From Acetobacteraceae bacterium (GTDB lineage: Bacteria; Pseudomonadota; Alphaproteobacteria; Acetobacterales; Acetobacteraceae): a DNA stretch of 64,000 nucleotides. Numbering within the stretch: position 1 is the stretch's first letter; each line of letters starts with the position of its first letter. Of this stretch, positions 50,935 to 59,446 are shown piece after piece. The notes beneath the pieces are model-generated. The model saw nothing but the letters and a program-made list of their open reading frames with translations, did not search any database and was not told the DNA's origin. The DNA lies in assembly GCA_030041375.1 (NCBI GenBank), contig JASHOA010000060.1:62001-126000 (forward strand), written 5' to 3'. Made by a program: the position numbers and the translations under genes.

Positions 50935-51330
50935 TCAGCGTTGCGGCGCACCAGCCGACGGGCCGACACTGACCTCCGCGGAAGATTGGGCGCTGGCCGA
51001 ACAGCCGCTGCCTTTTTGCTCGACGCGCTTCTGAGTGCTCTTTCGTACCACGTCACCGCCTGCCTGCGCTTCCGCCTGAGCGGACGACTGTGCGCTGCAA
51101 GTGCCTGTGCCGCTGCTCGATGCAGACGCCGTGGCATGTGCCGACGCACTCGCCGAGGCCGCGACAGAAGTCCCTTGCGTCGCACCGGCCGGTCCGGGCG
51201 AGGAACCAGTGCCGGCCCCGGCGTAGAGGAACCGCGCTCCTTCGCCGGCCAGCCATTGCGCCCTCGCTCCGGGCATTGTGGCAACCATCAGCGCGAGCAG
51301 CAGAACCGTGCCGGCGCCGGCGAAATCCAT
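50935..51330 (-). CDS. small Ser/Ala-rich exported protein
   Basis: A 131-residue protein: signal peptide 'GAGTVLLLALMVATMPGARAQ', then low-complexity Ser-Ala-Thr-Gly sequence ('SVAASASASAHATASASSSGTG') with two Cys and a Lys/Arg patch. The ATG at 51330 lies nine bases after AGGAG and is preferred to one directly on that site. It is 30 bases upstream of the TPR gene in the same direction, so the two are probably co-transcribed. Its composition resembles the long exported protein on the other side of the divergent promoter. No function is known. Confidence 0.6.
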   Translation of the reverse strand: MDFAGAGTVLLLALMVATMPGARAQWLAGEGARFLYAGAGTGSSPGPAGATQGTSVAASASASAHATASASSSGTGTCSAQSSAQAEAQAGGDVVRKSTQKRVEQKGSGCSASAQSSAEVSVGPSAGAPQR

Positions 51331-51670
51331 TTCCAGCATCTCCTTTCTCCCCCTGGACAAGCTCCCGATGCTGCTCCCGATGTGGCGCGATCACTGAACG
51401 ATACAAGCGGAACGGCCGGATCCCGGGCACTATAGATGGTCAGCGGTTCCGGCAAGGAATCCCGTCATGCCGATCGAAGGTTGCTCGTGCATAAAATTGA
51501 GACTGGCGTCGGGCCGCAATTGGGCCGTATTTGCTTGATACGCGGCGGCGACGATCAGTGACTGCGGTCTCTCTGTTCAGAGTTCAGAGCAGCGCGGGAG
51601 GTGGCGCATGCGTGGGGAGGCCGGTCAGTCGCAGGGCCGCGCCGAGTGCGCTCACATGAGGAAGCAAGCC
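51331..51670. promoter_or_regulatory. divergent promoter region between two exported-protein genes
   Basis: A 340-base region with no gene. It is noticeably less GC-rich around 51483-51545 (stretches such as CATAAAATTGAG and TATTTGCTTGATAC) and should contain promoters in both directions. TTCAGAGTTCAGAG near 51578-51591 is a short direct repeat of TTCAGAG. I see no clear operator. Confidence 0.35.
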
Positions 51671-53461
51671 ATGCGAATCCCGCGATCGCGTCTGTTGCTG
51701 CTGGGGACGATCAGTACGCTTGCGATGGCAGCAGCAGCCGTTCCCCTGAGCGTGCAGTTTGCACAGCCGGTCGTGCATATTTCCAAGGCGTTTGCCAAGG
51801 GCGGTGGCGGCCACGGCGGTGGCAATGGCGCTGGCAATGGTAACGGCGGCGGGCATGGCAGCACGGGCAATGGCAGCGCGGGCAGCGGCCAAGATGGCGG
51901 AGCGTCGTCCAGCAGCAGCGCCGGTGGAACAGCGAGCGTTGGCGGGACTGGCTCCAGCCAGAGCGCCGCAAGCTCGTCGAACACGAGTTCCGTGGGCGCC
52001 AGCACGGCGGGGGCGGATTCCAACAGCACCGCCAGTGCCACCAGCACGGGTGCCGGGAGCGCACTGGGCATGGCCTCGGGTCTGTCCCAGGCGGTGACGG
52101 CGGCGAGCGGCCAGTCTGTCGCGGCCGCCGTCGGCACGGCAACATCGGCGGCGAGCGTCGGCAATGGCGGGGCAAGGACTGCCGCCAACGCCAGCTCTCG
52201 CGCAGCGGCATCGCAGACCGGATTGGCGGTCGCCAGTACCGGGTCGAACGCCAGCGTAACGTCACGAGGCAGCGCCTCGGGTTCTGCCAGCAGCACGGCC
52301 AGTGCCGCCGCCGCCGCACAGCCTACCCACGGCAGTGTGATGGCGAGCAGCACCAACAGCACGGCCAACGCCACGGTGAACGGCTCGGGCAGCGCGCAGG
52401 CGAGCGATCATACCGTTGCCATTTCCAACGGCCGGGTGGCGATCGCGAAATCCTTCACGAGCGGGCATGCCACCAGCACGGGCGGCACTGCCTCCTTCAA
52501 CGCCGACGGAACTGTGACTGCGCAGAATGGCCCGGCGACAGCCACCGCCAACTCCGAGGTGGCCGGCTCGGTCGGTGGATCCGGCACCGGCACGGTCGCG
52601 GCCCACTCGCACGAGATATCGGTGGCGATCGATACGCCACACGGCGTGAAAAGCTTCACCATCAGCAGCGGCGGAGTGAAGGGCAGCACCACCGGCGATG
52701 ACGTCGCAACCGGCTCGTACCACGCCGGTGGTACTGCAACCGCTGCGAACGGCTCCTCGCTCACCTCGACTGCGCACAGTTCGGTCTTCGGCTCACTCAC
52801 GGGCAGCGGCAACGGCACCGCGCACAGCCTCGCCGCCTCCTATTCCGCCGCCCATATGACCAGCCAGGGAATTCAAACTGCCTCGCTCAGCCTTGGCCGG
52901 GCGAGCGCGACGCCGCACGCCTTCGCGTCCTACGATGCCAGCGGCAGCGGTACCGGCAACGGCTTCGCGATGACGCCAATCGGGGCCGGTCCGATTGGCG
53001 TGGCTGCGAACTCGAGCGCCAATGGCTCAGTCGCCGGCAAGGGAACCGCGGGCTCGTTCTCCTTCGATCACTCCGTGGCTGGGGTCGGCACCGTGAATGG
53101 CACGACGACACTCGCCGGAACATCGGTGTCGAGGGGCGGCCTTGCGACCAGCGGGAACGGCACGGCCGGGTTCAACAGCAGCGGAATGGCCGACGGTTCG
53201 CTTGCCAATGCCGGGGCGCCGGTTGCGTCGCTCGGCGTGAACAGTTCGGCGACGGGCCGCTTGCCCGGCACGTCAGGGGCCCCGTTCGATGCGATCGGTG
53301 TCGGCGGCGCCAATGCCACCGGCAACAGCAATACCGGGAGTGTCTCGACGCACGCGAACACGGATGAGAACGCCTTTGGAGGCCCGTCCTCCAGCCATCC
53401 CGGCGTGACCCTCGCCGGAGCGAGCGGCGTCGGGCACGCAACGGTGGCGATCACGCCCTGA
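51671..53461 (+). CDS. long Ser/Gly/Ala/Thr/Asn-rich exported protein
   Basis: A 596-residue secreted protein of extreme low complexity and no cysteine that I can see. A signal peptide ('RLLLLGTISTLAMAAAAVPL') is followed by 'AFAKGGGGHGGGNGAGNGNGGGHG', then several hundred residues of S, A, G, T and N with scattered V and Q, often as alternating 'SANASS' or 'GSGSG' runs. From about residue 250 there are more regular blocks such as 'GTVAAHSHEISVAIDTPHGVKSFTI'. It may be a beta-solenoid or surface/biofilm protein; no adhesin motif or LPxTG-like anchor is visible. The ATG at 51671 follows AGGAAGC. Codon choice is like the rest. Confidence 0.65.
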   Translation: MRIPRSRLLLLGTISTLAMAAAAVPLSVQFAQPVVHISKAFAKGGGGHGGGNGAGNGNGGGHGSTGNGSAGSGQDGGASSSSSAGGTASVGGTGSSQSAASSSNTSSVGASTAGADSNSTASATSTGAGSALGMASGLSQAVTAASGQSVAAAVGTATSAASVGNGGARTAANASSRAAASQTGLAVASTGSNASVTSRGSASGSASSTASAAAAAQPTHGSVMASSTNSTANATVNGSGSAQASDHTVAISNGRVAIAKSFTSGHATSTGGTASFNADGTVTAQNGPATATANSEVAGSVGGSGTGTVAAHSHEISVAIDTPHGVKSFTISSGGVKGSTTGDDVATGSYHAGGTATAANGSSLTSTAHSSVFGSLTGSGNGTAHSLAASYSAAHMTSQGIQTASLSLGRASATPHAFASYDASGSGTGNGFAMTPIGAGPIGVAANSSANGSVAGKGTAGSFSFDHSVAGVGTVNGTTTLAGTSVSRGGLATSGNGTAGFNSSGMADGSLANAGAPVASLGVNSSATGRLPGTSGAPFDAIGVGGANATGNSNTGSVSTHANTDENAFGGPSSSHPGVTLAGASGVGHATVAITP

Positions 53462-53483
53462 GCGGCGGCAGCGACTGTCTTCG

Positions 53484-53533
53484 AGCCCGCGATTCACGCC
53501 CTCCGACGATTCCGCCTCGGGCGATCGCGGGCT
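53484..53533 (+). repeat. 50-bp palindrome, last copy
   Basis: An intact copy (perfect arms AGCCCGCGAT / ATCGCGGGCT), 22 bases after the stop of the exported protein, in a convergent gap. Confidence 0.9.
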
Positions 53534-53574
53534 AGTACCCGGAATCACACATGGGTAACACAGGCTCCCTCACC

Positions 53575-53610
53575 CGGCGCTCCGCGCCGCCCTCTCCCAG
53601 AGGGAGAGGG
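53575..53610. repeat. double palindrome CGGCGC/GCGCCG and CCCTCTCCC/GGGAGAGGG
   Basis: Two adjacent hairpins: CGGCGC-TCC-GCGCCG (53575-53589) and CCCTCTCCC-AGA-GGGAGAGGG (53590-53610). The second resembles the element at 40423. It could act as a two-way terminator between the convergent exported-protein and STAND genes. Confidence 0.7.
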
Positions 53611-53661
53611 TAACGTGTTTCGAGGTCATGTGAGTGAGTCATCCATGAGCGAAAGTTGGTA

Positions 53662-56600
53662 CTAGTCCTGGAAGTCGGCCTCGATCTCGGCCATCAGCGG
53701 GCTGGTGAATCCGTGCGTCTTGAGGGCGGCGAAATCCGCGAGCACATCATCCTTCCAGGATTTCCCGCCGTCTGAGCCGTCGTTGGCGACGGCCTGGTAG
53801 CGGAGATAGATCGTGCGCGCGGCATCGGTCTGGCCGAGCATCATCAAAGCGTCGGCGCGGTTTATCCGCAGCCAGACGAGCCCGGGGGCGAGCGCAATCG
53901 AGGAATCGGCGGCATCGAGGGCTTTCGCGAAGGCGCCCTCGATCAAGAGGTGGCCCGAGACATTGCCGATCGCGCCGGCAGCAAGCCGGACCGTACGCTT
54001 CGCATCCGGATCGTCCGGGTCGTTGGCCAATGCGGCCCGCGCGAGCTTGACGGACCGCGCGAGCCAGGTCCGTGCCTGGTCGAGCGTACCCTCCGCGGTC
54101 AGCATCTCGCCGACCCGGCGTGCGCCGTCCGCATCGCCGCCAGCGGCCGCCTTCCCGAACCAGGCCTTTGCCTCGGCGTTGTCCTGGGGCACACCCTTGC
54201 CGATGGCGTAGAGGTTACCGAGATTGTAGTCGGCGTCAGGATTTCCGTTGAGGGCAGCCTTTCGGTACCATGCCGCGGCCTGGGCATCATCCTGGCTGAC
54301 GCCGTCGCCATTCTCGTAGAGAGAGCCGATATTGTTGGCGGCCACCGGATCACCCGCGGCCGCCGCCTTCCGATACCAGGTCATGGCCTGGCCATAGTCC
54401 TCTGCGACCCCGAGCCCATGCGCGTAGAGGTACCCGATATTGACCTCCGCGCCGGCATCGCCGGCACCGGCAGCCCGCAGATACCAGCGCATTGCCGCGG
54501 TGTCGTCGCGCGGGACACCGCGTCCGTACTGGAACAGCAAGCCGATATTGTTGGCTGCCATCGAATTGCCCGCGGCAGCGGATTTTTGGTACCATTCCAG
54601 GGCCCTGGCATAGTCCTGACGAACCCCGATGCCCTGGTTGTAGAAGTACCCGGCCTTCAGCGCAGCATCGGCATCGCCGGCTGCCGCAGCTTTCAGGTAC
54701 CAGTTCATGGCAGCCGCCGGATCCGGCCTGACGCCGCGGCCGAACTCGTAGAGGTGGCCGAGATTGTATTCGGCGCTTGCGTTTCCGCCGAGCGCACTCT
54801 TGCGGTACCACTCCGCGGCCTTGGCGTAGTCCTGCTTCACTCCGAGGCCGTGCTCGTAAAGATACCCGATGTTGCTCTCGGCGAGATGATCCCCCGCCTC
54901 TGCCGCCTGCCGGTACCAGTACATGGCCTCGAAGTAGTCCTGCTTCACGCCGTGGCCGTTCTGGAACAGAAATCCGATATTGTTCTGCGCCTTGGAATTG
55001 CCGGCGGCGGCGGATCTCTTGTACCAGGTCATGGCTTGCGCGAAGTTCTGCGCCACGCCGATCGCGTTGGCATAAAAATAGCCGACCTCCAGCGCGGCGT
55101 CGGCGTCGCCCTCGTTCGCGGCTTTCAGATCCCAGCGCATGGCGGCCGCCGGATCCGCTTTGACGCCAAGGCCATTCTTGTAGAAGTACGCCACATTGAA
55201 GGCAGCACTCGCGTCCCCTTCGGCGGCGGACTTCCGGTACCAGTCCAGCGCCGCCTTAAGGTCGCGTTTGACGCCGATCCCGTGCTCGTACAGAAAGGCC
55301 ACGTTGAACGCACCGCTCGGCGAGCCTGCTTCGGCTGCCTTGCGGTACCATGCCATTGCCTTGGCATCGTCGCTGGTGACGCCGAAGCCGTGCTGATAGA
55401 GCCAGCCGATGCCGTTCATGGCGGGGGCATTCCCGGCGGCTGCCGCGCTTCGGAACCAGCGCATTGCCTCGGCGTAGTCCTTGGGGACGCCGAGGCCGTT
55501 CTCGTAGAAATAGCCGATATTGTCTTCTGCCCCGATATTTCCCCCGGCGGCGGCTTTGCGGTACCACGCGATCGCCGTGGCGTCATCCTGCGCGACGCCG
55601 ATGCCGTGCTCGTAGAAGCGGCCGACATTGAACGCTCCGTCGGCACTGCCTTCATTCGCGGCCTTGAGGTACCAGACCAGTGCGGCTCCCGGATCGGCTT
55701 TGACGCCGAGTCCCTCCTCGTAAAGGTAGCCGAGATTGGAGGCGCCTTCCGGCCAGCCCTCGTTCGCGGACTTGAAGAACCAGGCCATCGCCTGACCGTA
55801 GTCGCGCGAGACACCGACGCCGTTCTGATAGAGCCAGCCGATATTGCTGGCGGCCGCTCCGTCGCCGTTCCCGGCGGACTTCAGGTACCATGCCATGGCC
55901 TGTTTCGGGTCGGCTTTCACGCCGCGGCCGTGGTCGTAGAGGTAGCCGATATTGTTCTCGGCCGCGGCATTGCCCTGCAGTGCCGCCTTCAGATACCAGG
56001 CCATGGCCAGGCCGTAGTCCTGCGTCGTGCCGCGCCCTTCATCATAGAAATAGCCGAGATAGAATTCCGCCGACGAGTGCCCTTTCTCGGCGGCCCGGCG
56101 GTACCATCCGGCAGCCTTCCTGTCGTCCGGGGGGAGGCCGTAGCCGTACTCGTAGACGCGACCCATCTGATAGGCAGCATCGACCGAACCGAGGGCCACT
56201 GCTTTCTGGAACGATCTGATCGCGGCGGCGTAATCCTTGTGCCCGCCCTGGCCGTTGAGGTCGCTGATGCCGGCATTGTCGGCCTGGGTTGCCGCCTGCA
56301 ACCGCCGCAGCACGAGTTGCTGGTGGACGAGGATGGGCGCGCCGATGATCACCAGGAGGCCCGCCAGCACGCCCGCACCGATGCTGCTGCGGCGCTTGAG
56401 CGCCCGGCGACGGCCGCTCTGCTCGAGGAAACGCATGGCGAGCGCGAAGTCCCCGCCATAGCGCTTCGCCCAGGCCTCGCTCGGACTCTCGCGGCTCCGC
56501 CAGGCGAGGGCGGCGGCCAGATAGGGCATCCGGAGCAGCCCGCTCTGCCGCTTCGCCCACCGGCTCGCCGTCTCCTCGAGATAGCGGTACTCATCGGCGG

Positions 56601-57852
56601 CCTTGGCCTCGGCGTTGAGCCACTCGCTCAGGCGTTTCCATTGCCGGATCAGGCTTTCATGGCTGATGTCGACCGTCGTTGCGGGTTCCAGCGGGCCTGA
56701 GGGAGAGGTGACGAGGAAGTTGCAGCCGGCATCGCGGAAGGCCTCGACAATGGCGGCAACGGCGGTGGAATGTCCGCCGGCCAGGGCGACCAGCTCCGAG
56801 ATCCGGCACGGCCGGCGGACCGCGGTTGCGATCGAGGAGCCGCTCACCAGCGCGCGGAAGACGGGCCCGGCGGAGGTGCTGTGCTCGGCCGGGATTCCGG
56901 CCAGCACTTCTTCCGCGTGCGCATCGAGCGCCCCGGCGAGGCCGCCGAGCGCCTCGTAGGCGACCTGGCTGAGCGTGACCGCCCCGGACGGATCCGCTTC
57001 CCGGGCCTGGAGCCAGAGCCGGTTCAGGACATGTTGAAGAAGCGGCAACTGGTCGGCGCGCCGGGCCAGAAGCTGAAACTGCTCGACTCCGCGCTCGCCT
57101 TCCCAGGGGGCAAAGCTCGCCAGATCGTTCAGAAGCGTGTTCACCAGTACCGGTTCGATCGCAAATCCGCACACGGCGGCCGGCCCGACGATGGCCTCGC
57201 GCATCTCTTCGCGCGTCATGCGGCGGGTGAGATAAATCCCCTCGTTGATCCGTTCGGCGAGATCCGGAATGAGCGCGGAGGGGCCGAGGAACTCCGAGCG
57301 CATGGTGAGCACGACATAGATCGGAAGGTCTTCGGCCTCGGCGCTTTTGATCAGGAGGGAAACGAAGGCCTCGGCCTCATCCCGCCCGGCAAGGTCCGCG
57401 TATCGGAACAGTTCCTCGAACTGATCGATGAGAAGCAGGAGGTTGGTGCGCTCGGGCAGATTTCCTTCGCTGCACCACTCGATCAGCGAGCGGGGGCCGC
57501 GGCGGAGCTTGCGCGCGAAATCCTGGGCCTCCGCAACCGCACCGCCGGGGCTCGGCAGGGCGAGCAGAGCGCGGGCCAGATTTTCGATCGGCCGGGCGCC
57601 GGGGCGCATCTCCGCGATCAGCCAGCGGGGTCCGGCGCCGGCCATCAGCCCGAGTTCCAGGGCATCCAGAAGCCCGGTGCGCACCAGCGAGGACTTGCCG
57701 CTGCCGGAAGGCCCGAGCACGGCGAGGAATCGCGTCTTCGCGAGGCGCGCCACCATCTCGTCGACGCTCGACTCGCGGCCGAAGAAAAGATCCGCTTCTT
57801 CACGCCGGAACGGGCGGAGTCCCGGATAGGGCAGGCGGGGCGGGGCGTTCAC
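53662..57852 (-). CDS. STAND NTPase with about 19 Sel1 repeats
   Basis: A 1396-residue protein. The start 'PYPGLRPFRREEADLFFGRESSVDEMVARLAKTRFLAVLGPSGSGKSS' is a STAND/novel-STAND NTPase; Walker A is at 47-55 and Walker B near 137-146 ('LLLLIDQFEELF'). A helical winged region continues to about 480. A membrane-like helix lies at 505-525 ('GAGVLAGLLVIIGAPILVH'). From about 560 to 1260 there are 19 full Sel1 repeats plus a partial one, each exactly 36 residues ('A.NNIGYLYEHGLGVKQDYA.AMTWYRKAAAAGD'). A short C-terminal helical part follows. The GTG start overlaps the TIR gene stop by GTGA. Such NTPases sense a ligand with the repeat part and switch on a partner; here the partner should be the TIR protein. 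Confidence 0.88.
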   Translation of the reverse strand: MNAPPRLPYPGLRPFRREEADLFFGRESSVDEMVARLAKTRFLAVLGPSGSGKSSLVRTGLLDALELGLMAGAGPRWLIAEMRPGARPIENLARALLALPSPGGAVAEAQDFARKLRRGPRSLIEWCSEGNLPERTNLLLLIDQFEELFRYADLAGRDEAEAFVSLLIKSAEAEDLPIYVVLTMRSEFLGPSALIPDLAERINEGIYLTRRMTREEMREAIVGPAAVCGFAIEPVLVNTLLNDLASFAPWEGERGVEQFQLLARRADQLPLLQHVLNRLWLQAREADPSGAVTLSQVAYEALGGLAGALDAHAEEVLAGIPAEHSTSAGPVFRALVSGSSIATAVRRPCRISELVALAGGHSTAVAAIVEAFRDAGCNFLVTSPSGPLEPATTVDISHESLIRQWKRLSEWLNAEAKAADEYRYLEETASRWAKRQSGLLRMPYLAAALAWRSRESPSEAWAKRYGGDFALAMRFLEQSGRRRALKRRSSIGAGVLAGLLVIIGAPILVHQQLVLRRLQAATQADNAGISDLNGQGGHKDYAAAIRSFQKAVALGSVDAAYQMGRVYEYGYGLPPDDRKAAGWYRRAAEKGHSSAEFYLGYFYDEGRGTTQDYGLAMAWYLKAALQGNAAAENNIGYLYDHGRGVKADPKQAMAWYLKSAGNGDGAAASNIGWLYQNGVGVSRDYGQAMAWFFKSANEGWPEGASNLGYLYEEGLGVKADPGAALVWYLKAANEGSADGAFNVGRFYEHGIGVAQDDATAIAWYRKAAAGGNIGAEDNIGYFYENGLGVPKDYAEAMRWFRSAAAAGNAPAMNGIGWLYQHGFGVTSDDAKAMAWYRKAAEAGSPSGAFNVAFLYEHGIGVKRDLKAALDWYRKSAAEGDASAAFNVAYFYKNGLGVKADPAAAMRWDLKAANEGDADAALEVGYFYANAIGVAQNFAQAMTWYKRSAAAGNSKAQNNIGFLFQNGHGVKQDYFEAMYWYRQAAEAGDHLAESNIGYLYEHGLGVKQDYAKAAEWYRKSALGGNASAEYNLGHLYEFGRGVRPDPAAAMNWYLKAAAAGDADAALKAGYFYNQGIGVRQDYARALEWYQKSAAAGNSMAANNIGLLFQYGRGVPRDDTAAMRWYLRAAGAGDAGAEVNIGYLYAHGLGVAEDYGQAMTWYRKAAAAGDPVAANNIGSLYENGDGVSQDDAQAAAWYRKAALNGNPDADYNLGNLYAIGKGVPQDNAEAKAWFGKAAAGGDADGARRVGEMLTAEGTLDQARTWLARSVKLARAALANDPDDPDAKRTVRLAAGAIGNVSGHLLIEGAFAKALDAADSSIALAPGLVWLRINRADALMMLGQTDAARTIYLRYQAVANDGSDGGKSWKDDVLADFAALKTHGFTSPLMAEIEADFQD

Positions 57853-59249
57853 TTCTCGAGCGCCTCGAGCACCGGTTTCAGTGTTTCCCTGCTGACTGCG
57901 CCGGGCACGCGGATTCGCTGCAGCTCTTCAAGCCGCATGCCGTGCTCCTTGTTCTCCGGCGGATCGACGATGACTTCCAATACCTTCGGTGGAGCGGCAC
58001 GCTTGCCGCGCAGCTTGTTGTAGAGACGAAGCTGGCCGCGCACCCAGAACGGCGCGTTCTGGCCATTCACCAGGACGAGCACGTCGCATTCGAGCATGTT
58101 TTCTTCGAGATCGGCCCGCACTGCTTCGGGTGGTCCGGACAGCACCGGCAATCCTGAAGGCTGGGTGATTTCGCTCTGGATGCGGCGCGCCAGATCGAGA
58201 TCTTCGAGCGACGCATCGATGAAAACAGAGGCGGCGGATGCGGCCGGCCTGGCGGTCGGGGCGGGCTTGTTCGCCTGCCGCTCGACCGCGGCCTTGAATC
58301 CCTCCAGGCTGTCGACGATGACGTGCTCGCCGCCGAGCAGGCGGCGATGTTCGGCGTTGCCGACGGCGTCAACCTTGAGCTCCGGGCTCCGCCATTGCAT
58401 CACCGGAACGCCGGCGGCGAGAGCCGCCGCCGCCTGCCAGGCGGTGTAGCCTTCGGGCATGTCCGGCGGCCGGCGCCCGGGTGAGGCGCTGAGCAACTGC
58501 ACGAAAAGACCGGCACGGGAGAGATCGTGGGCGAATGCAGCGCGGAACGCCTCGCCGCCCTGCGGATAAACCTCGGCGGGCAGCACGGCGACCTTGAACT
58601 GCGCGAGGTAGGTTCTCACCTGCTCGCATTCCTCTTCGAGATCGTCGGTCGCCTGGGCGAGCAGGACAGCACGGCCGGCGGCGCCGTCCGCCGGCGCCGT
58701 CCGCGTTCCGGCTGCCGGCGTGTCGCGGATCTGCCTGAGCTTCCGCGCGATCTCGCTGGCAAGCTGATTGATACGGATGCGATATTCGTCAGCGCCCGCC
58801 CGGAGCGGCAGCGAGATCGACCCGTGCTTCTCCCAGAACGGCATGGCGATGTGGCTGTCGAGCGGCGGCGGATAGGTGTCGCGGTCGTCCGGCTCCAGGC
58901 ACTCCACCGCAAAGAGCCGGGTCTCCTCTCCGTCGTGCCAGTCGTTGTTGGTTGTGAAAGCGGCAAGTTCCTCGCGCGTCCAGGGGCGGGCGGCGTAGTT
59001 GGGCGAGGTGACGGCGAGCAGGACGGCCGAGTTCCGCGCCGCTGCCCTGAGCTTCGCGAGCTGGTGGTTGGAGGCGACGGTGGTGCGGTCGAAGAAGACG
59101 CTCGGGGTGTTGCCGTTCAGGCGCTGGGGCAGGAACCCCCGGAGATCCTCCTGGAACTGCTCGACCCAGCCCTTGCCGGATGAATCGCGAACGTCGTCGG
59201 CGTGGGCATAGCTGATGAAGACGTCGTATTCGTACCGCGTGTACGACAT
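57849..59249 (-). CDS. TIR-domain protein, probably three TIR-like domains
   Basis: A 466-residue protein. Residues 7-150 are a TIR domain: 'YEYDVFISYAHADD', 'VFFDRTTVASNHQLAKLRAAARNSAVLLAVTSPNY' and 'RPWTREELAAF', where Glu94 is the candidate NADase residue. Residues 190-310 ('AVLLAQATDDLEEECEQVRTYLAQFKVAVLPAEVYPQGGEAFRAAFAHDLSRAGLFVQLLSASPG') and 330-440 ('VFIDASLEDLDLARRIQSE', 'LECDVLVLVNGQNAPFWVRGQL') have the same alternating strand-helix pattern and look like two more diverged TIR folds. It is translationally coupled to the STAND gene. TIR effectors often cleave NAD or make a signal nucleotide. The ribosome site is weak. Confidence 0.85.
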   Translation of the reverse strand: MSYTRYEYDVFISYAHADDVRDSSGKGWVEQFQEDLRGFLPQRLNGNTPSVFFDRTTVASNHQLAKLRAAARNSAVLLAVTSPNYAARPWTREELAAFTTNNDWHDGEETRLFAVECLEPDDRDTYPPPLDSHIAMPFWEKHGSISLPLRAGADEYRIRINQLASEIARKLRQIRDTPAAGTRTAPADGAAGRAVLLAQATDDLEEECEQVRTYLAQFKVAVLPAEVYPQGGEAFRAAFAHDLSRAGLFVQLLSASPGRRPPDMPEGYTAWQAAAALAAGVPVMQWRSPELKVDAVGNAEHRRLLGGEHVIVDSLEGFKAAVERQANKPAPTARPAASAASVFIDASLEDLDLARRIQSEITQPSGLPVLSGPPEAVRADLEENMLECDVLVLVNGQNAPFWVRGQLRLYNKLRGKRAAPPKVLEVIVDPPENKEHGMRLEELQRIRVPGAVSRETLKPVLEALEK

Positions 59250-59446
59250 GGCTGAAAAATCGCGCCCGGGATCATTCCTCCGGCGGACTCTTATCTCCCG
59301 CGTGGGGGAGACAAAAGGGGGATGGCCCGGCGCCCGGGGTCACATTCACGGGACGGCACCCGGATGTCGGCGCCCCTTGCCAGGGGCCGGAACGGCATGC
59401 AACGGTTCGCAAGCGTGCCAAAGGTCGCGGGGGGCCACGGGAGACG

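Noticed and set aside
51671-53461. Noncoding or assembly artefact reading of the low-complexity region
   Set aside because: The frame has a signal peptide, a ribosome site and codon use with high third-position GC throughout, so I keep it as a gene.
53950-56700. Plus-strand frame of 916 codons opposite the Sel1 repeats
   Set aside because: Its apparent internal repeats only mirror the 36-residue Sel1 period.
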